From contig JADBKT010000008.1 of assembly GCA_014896255.1 (NCBI GenBank), forward strand, positions 1 to 64,000: a stretch of 64,000 nt of DNA. Reading direction: 5' to 3'. This document shows positions 41,019-49,517 of this stretch, one piece after another. The first letter of the stretch is position 1, and each line of letters begins with the position of its first letter. The DNA is from Hydrogenibacillus sp. (GTDB lineage Bacteria > Bacillota > Bacilli > Thermicanales > DSM-22653). The notes beneath the pieces were generated by a model. It had not been told where the DNA came from. It ran no database searches and worked only from the letters and a program-made list of their open reading frames with translations. The position numbers were made by a program, and so were the translations under genes.

Positions 41019-41106
41019 CATGTGCTACAATGATCAATACCAGGTCGGGTACGGGTGTTCGATCGTTGGCGCGACAGACCGGATCGTCCGGAAAGGATGT
41101 GGACAC

Positions 41107-41739
41107 ATGGCGGAAGACGACCTCCGGGCAGAACGGAAAGCGGCAGAGTCGCGTCTTCGGCATATCGGGCGCCGGCGAACGGCGCTCGCCTTATTTTGGA
41201 CCTTTTTCAAGCTCAGCCCGGTCACTTTCGGCGGCGGTTTCGCGGTCGTCCCGATGCTGGAGCGGGAGCTCGTCGAGCGCGGGCGATTGATACGCCGGGA
41301 GGAGATCGTCGACTTGTTTACCGTGGCTCAGACGGTGCCAGGGTCTATTTACGTGAACGCCGGGACGTTCATCGGCTATCGCCTGGCGGGCGTTTTGGGC
41401 GCGGTGATGGCCACCGCCGGGGCGCTATTGCCGACGTTTTTGATCATGGTCGTGCTGGCCGTCTTGTATGACGGATTGAACATGAATCCATACGTCGAAG
41501 CGGCGATGAGCGGCCTTCGCCCGGCGATCGTCGCGCTCATCGCTTATGCCGGGGTGCGGGTGGCGAAGACGGCCATCGTCGGGCCGCTGACCGCCGTCGT
41601 GGTTGTCGTCGCCTTCGGGATGCTTTATTTCCTGCATATTCATCCGGTGATCCTCATCCTGGCCGGAGGCGCGATCGGTGTTTTGCTCGGCTTTGCTCAT
41701 CGCGGCGGAAGGCTTGAGCGAGATCATCATCGGCGGTAA
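41107..41739 (+). CDS. chrA: Chromate transporter, first half-protein (ChrA family)
   Basis: 210 residues, half-size CHR protein with about five to six membrane segments. Signature FWTFFKLSPVTFGGGFAVVP near residue 30, DLFTVAQTVPGSIYVNAGTF, and LRPAIVALIAYAGVRVAK. ATG 41107 follows ggaaaggatg. Half-size ChrA proteins act as pairs with opposite topology; the second half is the next gene. Substrates may be chromate or another oxyanion; chromate resistance is not shown by sequence alone. Confidence 0.87.
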   Translation: MAEDDLRAERKAAESRLRHIGRRRTALALFWTFFKLSPVTFGGGFAVVPMLERELVERGRLIRREEIVDLFTVAQTVPGSIYVNAGTFIGYRLAGVLGAVMATAGALLPTFLIMVVLAVLYDGLNMNPYVEAAMSGLRPAIVALIAYAGVRVAKTAIVGPLTAVVVVVAFGMLYFLHIHPVILILAGGAIGVLLGFAHRGGRLERDHHRR

Positions 41740-41773
41740 GACGCGCCTTCGGCGGCGGAAGGAGAGATGAACC

Positions 41774-42319
41774 GTGCCGCTCATCGCTTTGCTCATCATG
41801 ACGTTTCTCTTGGTCGGAATCGTGAGCTTCGGCGGCGGTTACGCCATGCTTCCGGTCATCGACCGCATGGTCGTGTCACAAGTACACTGGTTTCGCGAGA
41901 CGGAATTCATCGACATGATCGCCGTCGCCAGCATGGCGCCCGGGCCGATCGCCACGAACGCCGCGGTGATGGTCGGCTATCGCCTGCTCGGGTTTCCCGG
42001 AGCGCTGGTCGCGGCGGTGAGCGTGGCCATGCCGTCGCTCGTGCTCATCCTGCTGTTCGCCCGGGCGTTTTTCAAATACCGTCGACACCGGTTGGTGGCA
42101 AGCGCTTTCGATGTGCTTCGGCCGGTCATCGCCGGCATGATCTTTTACGCCGCGGCGTCGTTCGCTCAGCGGAACGGACTTCTGAGTTTGCACGTGTCGT
42201 GGTCGACGCTTCTTTTGTTTTTGATCGCTTTTGTCTTGTTCGCGCGGACGAAGGTCCACCCCGCGCTCATCCTTCTGGCTTCGGGCCTGGCGGGCCTGGT
42301 CATCCATTTTCCGCGTTGA
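41774..42319 (+). CDS. Chromate transporter, second half-protein (ChrA family)
   Basis: 181 residues from GTG 41774 with ggagag upstream. It is the partner of the preceding half: LLVGIVSFGGGYAMLPVIDR near residue 12, MIAVASMAPGPIATNAAVMV and FDVLRPVIAGMIFYAAASF. The two half-genes are 34 bases apart and co-transcribed. Together they should form one antiparallel transporter. Confidence 0.87.
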   Translation: MPLIALLIMTFLLVGIVSFGGGYAMLPVIDRMVVSQVHWFRETEFIDMIAVASMAPGPIATNAAVMVGYRLLGFPGALVAAVSVAMPSLVLILLFARAFFKYRRHRLVASAFDVLRPVIAGMIFYAAASFAQRNGLLSLHVSWSTLLLFLIAFVLFARTKVHPALILLASGLAGLVIHFPR

Positions 42320-42348
42320 CCAAACCTTGGGGAGGCATTGGGCATCGG

Positions 42349-42970
42349 ATGTTTGCGGGAATGGGAAAACATCGCTCAGACGAGACAACCGGTTGCCACC
42401 TTACGCCGCCGAATGAGACGATCCGCCTGCTCCTCGCCCATCGTTCGATCCGACGCTACACGTCGGAACCGAGATGCGGCAAAAATCCACGGGGTCGAGG
42501 CGCGCGTGGAGACGACGGAGGCGTTTATCGTGGCCACCGTCGATGCGGCCCTCGCGGCGCAAAACGCCGCCGTCGCCGCCGAATCGATGGGGCTCGGCAT
42601 CTGTTATCTCGGCGGGCTGCGGAACCACATCGAGGCGGTCTCCGAGCTGCTCGGGCTGCCTTCGCTCGTCTATCCGGTGTTCGGCATGACGATCGGCCGC
42701 CCGGCGGAAGCGCCGGCGCCAAAGCCGCGCCTGCCGCGCCCGGTCGTCTACCACGAGGAACGCTACGACGTCTCGCGCGATGCAGGACTTCGCGCTTACG
42801 ACGAGACGGTGCGCGCCTATTACCGCGAGCGCACCGGCGGCAGGCGTGAACACGGCTACCGCGAGCTTGTCGCCCGCACGCTTGCCGAACCGCGCCGTGC
42901 GCATATGGCGTCGTACCTTAAGGCGCGCGGGTTTATGCACGATCGCGGTGATGGATGCGGAAACGGTTGA
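42349..42970 (+). pseudogene. NfrA-type nitroreductase with internal deletion and frameshift
   Basis: The N-terminus NETIRLLLAHRSIRRYTSEP is in one frame (starts at ATG 42349 or 42361) and ends near 42472. The rest, from about 42476 (KIHGVEARVETTEAFIVATV, AAVAAESMGLGICYLGGL, PVFGMTIGRP), is in another frame and runs to 42970. Comparison with the NfrA/FRase I family shows that about 60-70 residues covering FMN-binding loops are missing at the joint. The N-terminal and C-terminal ends are both typical, so this was once a full gene of about 250 codons. It is non-functional as read, unless the joint is a sequencing or assembly fault. Confidence 0.75.
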
Positions 42971-42980
42971 AAGGAGAGAA

Positions 42981-43787
42981 ATGATGGTTCCGTTCGCTTC
43001 GCTGGTCGGGATGGGTTTTCAGTTTGTGTCGGTCTTGCTTCTCGTGATCGGATCGGCGGTATATCTTCATCGCCGGCGCTGGCTTTCTTGGGCGGCGGCA
43101 GGGTTCGGCGCGTTGACGTTTTTTGTTTTCGCGCTGATCCTCGAACGGGCGCTTCACTTCATTGTGCTCGGCTCGGCAGGGCCGACTCGGGCCTACCTCC
43201 TCGCGCATCCGATCGCTTATGCGCTTTATGGGGCGCTTGCCGCGGGGCTGTTCGAAGAAGGCGGGCGCTACCTCGTCATGCGCCGGTTTATGACGTCGCG
43301 TCGCTCGTTCGGCGACGGCCTATCGTTTGGGCTCGGCCACGGCGGCTTGGAAGCGGTGGTCGTCTTGGGGATGACGAGCCTGTCCAACCTGGCGCTTTCG
43401 CTACAGATCAACAGCGGTGCATTTGATTCGACGCTCAGTGCGCCGGGGATCAACGAGCATGCGCGGGAAGCGCTCCTGGCGCTGAAAACGACGCTCATCC
43501 AAGCCTCCCCGATCGACTTCTATCTCGGCGGGGTGGAACGCCTGTTCGCCTTCGTTTTGCAGCTTTTTTTCTCTCTGCTCGTCCTCTATGCGCTTAAGGC
43601 GCGACGCCCCCGCTATGTTCTTTATGCCGTTTTGGCGCATGCGGTCGTCGATCTCGTCCCGGGATATTTTCAGGCGACCGGTCGCGTCAATGTGTACGGA
43701 ATCGAGGGGTTGCTGCTCGTCTACGCGCTCGCGGCCGCGTGGGGGATCCTGCGGATCAAACGTTGTTTTGAACAGCCGGACGCTTAA
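42981..43787 (+). CDS. YhfC family intramembrane metalloprotease-like protein
   Basis: 268 residues, about seven hydrophobic helices. Motifs GLFEEGGRYLVMR near residue 90, GLGHGGLEAVVVL near 115 and AVLAHAVVDLVPG near 220 supply the conserved Glu-Glu, His and His of the YhfC/PrsW-like glutamic intramembrane protease group. Substrates are unknown. ATG 42981 (or 42984) follows aaaggagag. It lies just downstream of the broken nitroreductase gene. Confidence 0.78.
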   Translation: MMVPFASLVGMGFQFVSVLLLVIGSAVYLHRRRWLSWAAAGFGALTFFVFALILERALHFIVLGSAGPTRAYLLAHPIAYALYGALAAGLFEEGGRYLVMRRFMTSRRSFGDGLSFGLGHGGLEAVVVLGMTSLSNLALSLQINSGAFDSTLSAPGINEHAREALLALKTTLIQASPIDFYLGGVERLFAFVLQLFFSLLVLYALKARRPRYVLYAVLAHAVVDLVPGYFQATGRVNVYGIEGLLLVYALAAAWGILRIKRCFEQPDA

Positions 43788-43947
43788 ATGGTGATCACAT
43801 AGTCCGGCGCGTTGCCGGCGAGAGCGGCGTACAGATCGGGGAAGCAGCCGATGCGCACGCCGCGGACGGTGTCTTTGGGTTCGATGTGTCCGGGTTCGGT
43901 CCTCCCGCGGCCGCCCGGGTCGCACCAGCGCAGTTCGCCTTCATTAT
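43784..43947 (-). pseudogene. Possible 3' remnant of an unidentified gene
   Basis: On the minus strand a short frame ends EGELRWCDPGGRG, then RGVRIGCFPDLYAALAGNAPDYVITI and a TAA stop. Codon bias is like that of real genes here and the composition is protein-like, but no ATG, GTG or TTG start lies in frame before the nfo promoter region; the nearest (44059) is inside nfo. It may be a remnant or a gene whose 5' end was lost. I do not recognise the family. Confidence 0.3.
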
Positions 43948-44021
43948 GATTTGTGTCAAGGCAATGCGCGGATAGACCCTCCGGTGTCGTTTGTGATAGA
44001 ATCCCCCATGGGGGGATCGGA

Positions 44022-45155
44022 TTGACGCTTAGGATCGGCTCGCACGTGTCGTTTTCCAAGACGGGCCTCTTGAACGCCGCCGAAGAGGCGATTTCCTACG
44101 GTTCGACGACGTTTATGGTGTATACCGGCGCGCCGCAAAACACGGTGCGCAGGCCCATGGAAGAACAGTTCGTCGAAGAAGGCTGGGCGTTGGCGCGCGC
44201 CCACGGCATCGAGGAGATCGTCGTCCACGCGCCGTACATCATCAACCTCGCTTCACCGAACGGAGACACCTTCCGCCTGGCGGTCGAATTTTTGCAAAAA
44301 GAAATCGAGCGCACGGCGTACCTCGGCGCAAGAGACATTGTCGTCCACCCCGGCGCGTACACCGACCGCGATCCGGAATACGGCATCCGGCGCATCGCCG
44401 AAGGGTTGAACGAAGTGTTGAGCGTTCCGGGAGACGTGCGTATCGCGCTCGAGACGATGGCCGGCAAGGGGACGGAAGTCGGGCGGACGTTCGAAGAGCT
44501 CGCCGCGATCATCGACCGCGTCAAGTACCCGGAGCGCCTCTCCGTCTGCTTCGACACCTGCCATACGCATGACGCCGGGTACGACATCGTAAACGATCTC
44601 GACGGCGTGCTTGCGGCGTTCGACCGGGTGATCGGCCTGGATCGCCTCAGCGTCGTGCACATCAACGACAGCAAAAATGCGCGCGGCGCGGCCAAAGACC
44701 GCCATGCGCCCATCGGCTCCGGGTGGATCGGTTACCCGGCGATCGCGCGCGTGGTGCATCATCCGGCGCTTTCGGGCCGGCCGTTCATCCTCGAGACGCC
44801 GTGGATCGGCCAGGACAAAAAGACGCAGCGCCCGATGTACGAGGTGGAGATCGCGCTTCTTTCCGGCACGGTCGAACGGCGGTTCGGCACCGGATTTTGC
44901 GAGGATGTAGAAAAGCTTGCGCACTTTTTCCGGAAGCAGGGCATTACGCCGCGGGAGACGGTGCTCGCCCAGTGGCAGGAGCTGAAAAACGGGGGAGCCA
45001 AAGGCAAGGGCAAGGACAAACGCGAGCCGATGGAGCGGCTGTATGACGAAGTCGTCGCCGCTCGGCTGTTCCCGGACCATACGGAAGAGACGATCAACCA
45101 CCGCCTGATCGCCTATTTTGCGACGGAAGGCGGAGAAGGAACGGCGCTTTGCTGA
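44022..45155 (+). CDS. nfo: Endonuclease IV with C-terminal extension
   Basis: 377 residues from TTG 44022 with ggggggatc upstream. It cleaves abasic sites 5' to the lesion using a three-zinc centre. Zinc ligands are in [29 protein letters not shown] (His), [13 protein letters not shown] (Glu), [14 protein letters not shown] (Asp, His), [20 protein letters not shown] and FILETPW (Glu). Most homologues end about 15 residues after this last motif; here about 90 extra residues follow ([20 protein letters not shown], a Gly/Lys-rich [13 protein letters not shown] and a helical end). The extension is unexplained. Confidence 0.9.
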   Translation: MTLRIGSHVSFSKTGLLNAAEEAISYGSTTFMVYTGAPQNTVRRPMEEQFVEEGWALARAHGIEEIVVHAPYIINLASPNGDTFRLAVEFLQKEIERTAYLGARDIVVHPGAYTDRDPEYGIRRIAEGLNEVLSVPGDVRIALETMAGKGTEVGRTFEELAAIIDRVKYPERLSVCFDTCHTHDAGYDIVNDLDGVLAAFDRVIGLDRLSVVHINDSKNARGAAKDRHAPIGSGWIGYPAIARVVHHPALSGRPFILETPWIGQDKKTQRPMYEVEIALLSGTVERRFGTGFCEDVEKLAHFFRKQGITPRETVLAQWQELKNGGAKGKGKDKREPMERLYDEVVAARLFPDHTEETINHRLIAYFATEGGEGTALC

Positions 45156-45236
45156 GCGTTTGGGCGAATGCTTTCGAGTGCCTCGTGGCGTGCGCTTTTG
45201 ATGCCGAGCGACGGGGAGGGAGGATCGGCGCCGGGA

Positions 45237-46343
45237 ATGTGGGATGAACTCTGGTATCGGACCGATCTGTCGGCGATGGACTTTATCGACGTGCTCCGAT
45301 CTGTCGGCATCTTCGTGGCCTTTTACGTCGCCCGGGTCGTTTTTGAGCGGACGATCGGTCGGCATCTTGCGCGATATGCGGAACGGAACGGCGAGGCCGT
45401 CGCCGCTTCTCTCATTCAAGCATTCGGGCGTCCGCTGCGGGTGCTCTGGTCGCTCATCGGGCTCTATTTGGCGCTCATCGTCCTCGGTCCGCCGCTATGG
45501 CTGAAGATGGCCTTTCAAAAAATCGTCCGCGTCGTCATCCTCGTGTTCGTCGCCTGGGGCTTTTACAATTTGACGGACCGCTCGGCGGAATGGGTGCGTC
45601 GCCTCGGGATGCGCCACGGCGTAGAGTTCCGGACGATGCTTTTGCCGCTCATCAGCCATGTGTTCCGCTTTCTTGTTCTGGCGGTGGCCTTTACGGTGCT
45701 GCTTCAGGAATTCGGATACCGCATCGACTCCTTGATCGCCGGGCTCGGCCTGGGGGGACTGGCGGTTTCTCTCGCGGCGAAAGACACATTGTCCAATCTG
45801 TTCGGCGGGGCGGTCATTTTGTTCGAAAAGACGTTTGCCGTCGGCGACTGGATCGAGACGCCGGCGGTGAGCGGAACGGTGGAGGAGATCACCATCCGCA
45901 GCACGAAGATCCGCACCTTCGATCAGGGGCTGGTGATCATCCCCAATTCGCTGCTCGTCGGCGGGGCGATCAAAAACTGGAGCAAGATGGGCAAACGGCG
46001 GATCCTGTTCAACCTGCCGCTTGAAATCGGCACCTCTCCGGAACGCATCGCCCGCTTGGTCGGGCGGTTGAAAAACGATCTTCTGCAAGATCCCGACGTT
46101 CATCCGGATGGGGTGTACGTCGCCTTCGAGCAATTCGCCGAATCGTCGCTTTCCGTTTTGATTTCTTTTTTTACCCGGACGACGAAGTACGACGAGTGGC
46201 TGGCGATCAAAGAACGCATCAATCTACACATCTTGAGGCTGTTGGAAGCCGAGGGCGTGCGTTTGGCCGTGCCGTCGCGGACGGTGTATGTCCGCGCGGA
46301 TGAACCGGGGCCGACGGAAGCGATGAAAGACAACAGGGACTGA
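45237..46343 (+). CDS. MscS family mechanosensitive channel
   Basis: 368 residues from ATG 45237 (the longer ATG 45168 start lacks a good ribosome site). Several N-terminal membrane helices are followed by the pore helix and beta domain: FGYRIDSLIAGLGLGGLAVS, LAAKDTLSNLFGGAVILFEK, FAVGDWIETPAVSGTVEEIT and IRTFDQGLVIIPNSLLVGG. It opens under membrane tension to release osmolytes. The fluoride riboswitch begins three bases after its stop, so the two may belong to successive units. Confidence 0.88.
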   Translation: MWDELWYRTDLSAMDFIDVLRSVGIFVAFYVARVVFERTIGRHLARYAERNGEAVAASLIQAFGRPLRVLWSLIGLYLALIVLGPPLWLKMAFQKIVRVVILVFVAWGFYNLTDRSAEWVRRLGMRHGVEFRTMLLPLISHVFRFLVLAVAFTVLLQEFGYRIDSLIAGLGLGGLAVSLAAKDTLSNLFGGAVILFEKTFAVGDWIETPAVSGTVEEITIRSTKIRTFDQGLVIIPNSLLVGGAIKNWSKMGKRRILFNLPLEIGTSPERIARLVGRLKNDLLQDPDVHPDGVYVAFEQFAESSLSVLISFFTRTTKYDEWLAIKERINLHILRLLEAEGVRLAVPSRTVYVRADEPGPTEAMKDNRD

Positions 46344-46345
46344 AC

Positions 46346-46490
46346 GGGCGATGGCGTTCGCCTCAAACCGCCGAGCACCGCTGAACGATCGGGAACGATC
46401 CGGCTCGATGAGAGCGCGGGGAGATCGATCGCTCGAACGGTGGCCGCTTCGGCTGATGACGCCTACTCTCAGGATGGGGGTAGGCGTTTT
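46346..46490 (+). promoter_or_regulatory. Fluoride riboswitch (crcB motif) with overlapping terminator
   Basis: The 5' part gggcgatggcgttcgcc (46346-46362) with the following tcaaacc, and the 3' part ggctgatgacgcctac (46451-46466), match the two conserved halves of the fluoride aptamer; ggcgt and acgcc can form its pseudoknot. gccgagc and gcttcggc can pair as P3, but about 75 bases are inserted in the P3 loop, whereas most examples have a short loop. The tail acgcctac / gtaggcgt plus tttt (46459-46490) is a terminator that reuses the pseudoknot strand, so fluoride should prevent termination. The crcB pair follows 32 bases later. Confidence 0.87.
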
Positions 46491-46522
46491 GTGATGAAAA
46501 AATTGCAGGAGGGGTTGACGAG

Positions 46523-46954
46523 TTGCGCGCATCGTTTCAATCATTCATCGGCGTCGGCGTGTTCGGCGCTTCTGGGGCGCTTTTGCGCGCCGGGGCGAGC
46601 GCCTGGTTTCCGGCATACGGCTTTCCGTGGAGCACGTTTGCCGTCAACGTCGTCGGAGCGTTTGCCTTGGGCTGGCTTGCGGTGTATGCGTCGAGAAGAC
46701 AAAAGGAGCGATGTCTTCTTTTTTGCGGCACCGGTTTTCTCGGCGGTCTCACGACATATTCGACGATGAGCGCGGAAGCGTGGGCCGATATGATGAATCA
46801 AAAAGCCGTCTTGGGAGTTTTCTATCTTCTGCTCAGCGCCGCGATCGGCTTGATGAGCGTCGCCCTCGGGCGGACGATCGCCGAGCGCGTTCTGCCGCCT
46901 CTGGACGACGCAACGCTCAGCGACGGGCGACGGAAGGGAGAGCAAGGCCGATGA
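46523..46954 (+). CDS. crcB1: Fluoride exporter subunit CrcB1 (Fluc)
   Basis: 143 residues; TTG 46523 with aggaggggttg upstream. Four membrane helices and Fluc signatures: GASGALLRAGASAWFP near residue 15, WSTFAVNVVGAFALGWLAV near 36 (the conserved Asn), and GTGFLGGLTTYSTMSAEA near 72. Fluc channels are dual-topology dimers; organisms with two short copies usually form a heterodimer. It lies under the fluoride riboswitch. The tail of 25 polar residues is long for the family. Confidence 0.93.
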   Translation: MRASFQSFIGVGVFGASGALLRAGASAWFPAYGFPWSTFAVNVVGAFALGWLAVYASRRQKERCLLFCGTGFLGGLTTYSTMSAEAWADMMNQKAVLGVFYLLLSAAIGLMSVALGRTIAERVLPPLDDATLSDGRRKGEQGR

Positions 46955-47337
46955 GCTTGGCGACGATCCTCGCCGTTTTCGTCGGCGGTTTTTTCGGGGC
47001 GGCGCTGCGCTACGCCTTAAGCGCTCCGCTGAACGCCCGCGCGGCGGCCGAGCGGGCGATGTTTCCCTGGGGGACGCTGTTCGTCAACAGCACGGGGGCG
47101 TTCGGGTTCGGCGTCGTGAGCGCGCTCGTCGTCGATCCGCTCCTTCGACAGGCGCTACTCACCGGCTTTATGGGCGCCTATACGACGTTTTCCACGCTGA
47201 TGCTGGAGATCGACACGAGGCTCCGGGGCGGAAGGCTTTGGGCGGCGATCTTCTATGCCGTCGTTTCGTTCGTCGGCGGGCCGTTTTGGGTCGCGCTGGG
47301 GAAGATTTTCACGGATGTTTTCATACCAACGGTTTGA
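46951..47337 (+). CDS. crcB2: Fluoride exporter subunit CrcB2 (Fluc)
   Basis: 128 residues, ATGA overlap with crcB1. Signatures GGFFGAALRYALSAPLN, WGTLFVNSTGAFGFGVVSAL and TGFMGAYTTFSTLMLEID are present, with four helices. Positive-charge differences from CrcB1 fit opposite topology, but I did not test this. With crcB1 it makes one fluoride export channel. The -35 of the next promoter overlaps its last codons. Confidence 0.93.
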   Translation: MSLATILAVFVGGFFGAALRYALSAPLNARAAAERAMFPWGTLFVNSTGAFGFGVVSALVVDPLLRQALLTGFMGAYTTFSTLMLEIDTRLRGGRLWAAIFYAVVSFVGGPFWVALGKIFTDVFIPTV

Positions 47338-47362
47338 CAAGCGGAAGTCCGAAGGGTACGAT
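47334..47362 (+). promoter_or_regulatory. Sigma-A promoter of the corA cluster
   Basis: ttgaca (47334-47339), 17 bases, tacgat (47357-47362). The perfect -35 overlaps the crcB2 stop codon. About 140 bases of leader follow before corA1; I looked for an M-box magnesium riboswitch there and did not find its conserved parts. Confidence 0.6.
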
Positions 47363-47502
47363 GAACATGCCGTTTTTAGTTTTTATATGAAGAAAGGGGG
47401 GATCGGCATGGGAAGTTCGGGCTTGGCCGAGGGGGATAGGGATCCGGTTGTTTTCGAGGGCCGTGATGTCGCGCCAAGACACGACCATAGGAGGGCTCAT
47501 GG

Positions 47503-48435
47503 ATGCTTACGATTTATCAAAGCGACGCTCAGGGCGGTCTGGCCTCCGTCGACGAGATCGGCAGAAACACGTGGGTACACCTTATCGCGCCGACGGAGGC
47601 GGAGATCGAGCGGGTGGTCTCGACCCTCGGCGTGCCGCGGGACTTTCTGCTCGATCCCCTTGATGTCGATGAGCGGCCGCGGGTGGAAAAAGACGAAGCC
47701 GGCGTGCTCATCATCTTAAGCGTCCCGTACCCGACGGGAGATGATCCGGTGCCGTACCGGACGGTACCCGTCGGGGTCATCCATACCCCGGACGTGTTGG
47801 TCACCGTTTGCCGCATGGACCATCCGATCTTTCATCCGTTCCGATCCGGCCAGGTGAAAGGCTTCTATACCCATATGAAAACGCGGTTTACGCTGCAGCT
47901 GATGAACCACATCGCTCGGCATTATCTGCGTGATCTGAATGATCTCAACGGGCGCATCGCCGAAGCCGAAGCGGCACTGCAACGGTCGATGCGCAACCGC
48001 GAAGTGTATATTTTGCTGAATATCAACAAAAGCCTCGTCTACTTTACGACGGCGCTTCGCGTCAATCGCGGCGTTATGCAGAAATTGACTCGTGAAACAT
48101 ATATGAAAATGTATGAAGACGATGAAGAATTGTTGCAAGACGCGATCGTCGAGATGCAGCAAGCCCTCGATGCGTCGGACATCCACAGTGAAAACTTGAG
48201 CAACCTCATGGACGCCTATGCGGCGATCATTCAGAACAACGTGAACACGGTGCTGAAGATCTTGACCGCGCTCACCATCATCCTGGCCATCCCCACGATG
48301 ATCGCCAGCATCTACGGCATGAACGTCCCCCTGCCGTATCAAGACTCTCCGTATGCCTTTCCGGTGTTGATGGGCCTGGCGCTGGTCATCGGGCTTTCGA
48401 CCGGCTGGGCGTTCTATCGCATGCGCCTCTTTTGA
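47503..48435 (+). CDS. corA: CorA family divalent cation transporter, canonical GMN filter
   Basis: 310 residues, ATG 47503 with taggaggg upstream. An N-terminal cytoplasmic alpha/beta domain (about 1-240), a long stalk helix, and two C-terminal membrane helices: VLKILTALTIILAIPTMIAS and VLMGLALVIGLSTGWAFY. The selectivity motif between them is IYGMNVPLP, the canonical GMN, as needed for magnesium uptake. It is the first of three tandem paralogues; all share YMKT/HMKTR...LTL, INKSLVYF and NNVN-VLKILT segments, so they arose by duplication. Confidence 0.93.
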   Translation: MLTIYQSDAQGGLASVDEIGRNTWVHLIAPTEAEIERVVSTLGVPRDFLLDPLDVDERPRVEKDEAGVLIILSVPYPTGDDPVPYRTVPVGVIHTPDVLVTVCRMDHPIFHPFRSGQVKGFYTHMKTRFTLQLMNHIARHYLRDLNDLNGRIAEAEAALQRSMRNREVYILLNINKSLVYFTTALRVNRGVMQKLTRETYMKMYEDDEELLQDAIVEMQQALDASDIHSENLSNLMDAYAAIIQNNVNTVLKILTALTIILAIPTMIASIYGMNVPLPYQDSPYAFPVLMGLALVIGLSTGWAFYRMRLF

Positions 48436-48522
48436 GGTTCGCGCCGGGTTCGAAGCGCGGCATTGCGGCGCGGTCCGTTGGGTGCTTAAAGCGGCGATGG
48501 TCGCGCGCATGGAGGGATGAAC

Positions 48523-49506
48523 ATGCTTACGGTCTATACGACGACACCGGACGGGCGCATCGAGACGGCAGACGGTTTTCCGCACAATGCGCTCATCGTC
48601 TTGGTCGCGCCGACGCCCGAGGAGATTCGAGCGGTGGCTTGTGCCTTCCGCCTCGATGAAGCGTACTTGCGCGATGCCCTCGATGCCGAAGAGCGGCCGC
48701 GGGTGGAAAAAGGCGAGACGGAAGACGGACGATCGCTCGTCGCGCTCATCCTCGGGATCCCGATGGAGAACGACGCCGCCGAGGCCGCCGGACGGCAGTT
48801 GCCGTACGAAGCCATGCCTTACCGCGTCATGCCTTTTTCGCTGATCCATCTGAAAGATCATTTGATCATCGTCATGCCGGAGGAGCATCCGACCCTTGAA
48901 GCGGTGCTCGCCGGTCGGTTCGGCCCGTACGCGACGTACATGAAAACGCGGATCACCTTGCTTTTTTTCCAGGCCGTCGCATCGGCGTTTTTGCGGACGC
49001 TGGACGCGCTTCGCGCCGACATCGCTCGGCTTCAGCGGGAGCTCAAAGCCGCGCACCGCAACCGCGAGCTGTACGGACTCATCCACATCAACAAAAGCCT
49101 CGTCTATTTCGCCGCGGCCTTGCGGGGGCTTAGGACGGTCTATCAGCGGCTTCTCCGAGGCGGAGACATGCATCTGTATGCGGACGATGCCCAACTTTTG
49201 CGCGACGCGCTCGTGGATATCGAGCAGGCGCTGGAAGTGACGGAGATGCGCGCGGAGAGCTTGAGCTCGCTCATGGACGCCTATGCGGCGATCATCCACA
49301 ACAACGTGAACGCCGTGCTCAAGATATTGACGACGCTCACCATCGTGCTCACCATTCCGACGATGATCGCCAGCGTTTTCGCCATGAACGTCGGGCTGCC
49401 GTTTGAAGAGGCGCCGTGGATGTTCGGACTCCTGCTCTCGCTGATGACCCTCTCCGGCACCTCGCTCGTCGTATACTTTTACCGGAAAAACTTTTTGCGC
49501 CTGTAA
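48523..49506 (+). CDS. CorA family paralogue 2, AMN in place of GMN
   Basis: 327 residues; ATG 48523 is preferred over 48517 because ggaggg then has normal spacing. The fold is the same as in the first paralogue: YMKTRITLLFFQAVASAF, HINKSLVYFAAALRG, IIHNNVNAVLKILTTLTIVL, two C-terminal helices. The filter motif reads SVFAMNVGLPF: Gly of GMN is replaced by Ala. In studied CorA proteins changing this Gly abolishes magnesium transport, so this copy probably moves another ion, regulates the first copy or is inactive. The tail KNFLRL is more basic than in copy 1. It follows copy 1 by 87 bases. Confidence 0.88.
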   Translation: MLTVYTTTPDGRIETADGFPHNALIVLVAPTPEEIRAVACAFRLDEAYLRDALDAEERPRVEKGETEDGRSLVALILGIPMENDAAEAAGRQLPYEAMPYRVMPFSLIHLKDHLIIVMPEEHPTLEAVLAGRFGPYATYMKTRITLLFFQAVASAFLRTLDALRADIARLQRELKAAHRNRELYGLIHINKSLVYFAAALRGLRTVYQRLLRGGDMHLYADDAQLLRDALVDIEQALEVTEMRAESLSSLMDAYAAIIHNNVNAVLKILTTLTIVLTIPTMIASVFAMNVGLPFEEAPWMFGLLLSLMTLSGTSLVVYFYRKNFLRL

Positions 49507-49517
49507 GGGGGATCGCC

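Noticed and set aside
47338-47502. Magnesium (M-box) riboswitch ahead of corA1
   Set aside because: The leader is long enough, but the conserved M-box segments and a terminator are not present.
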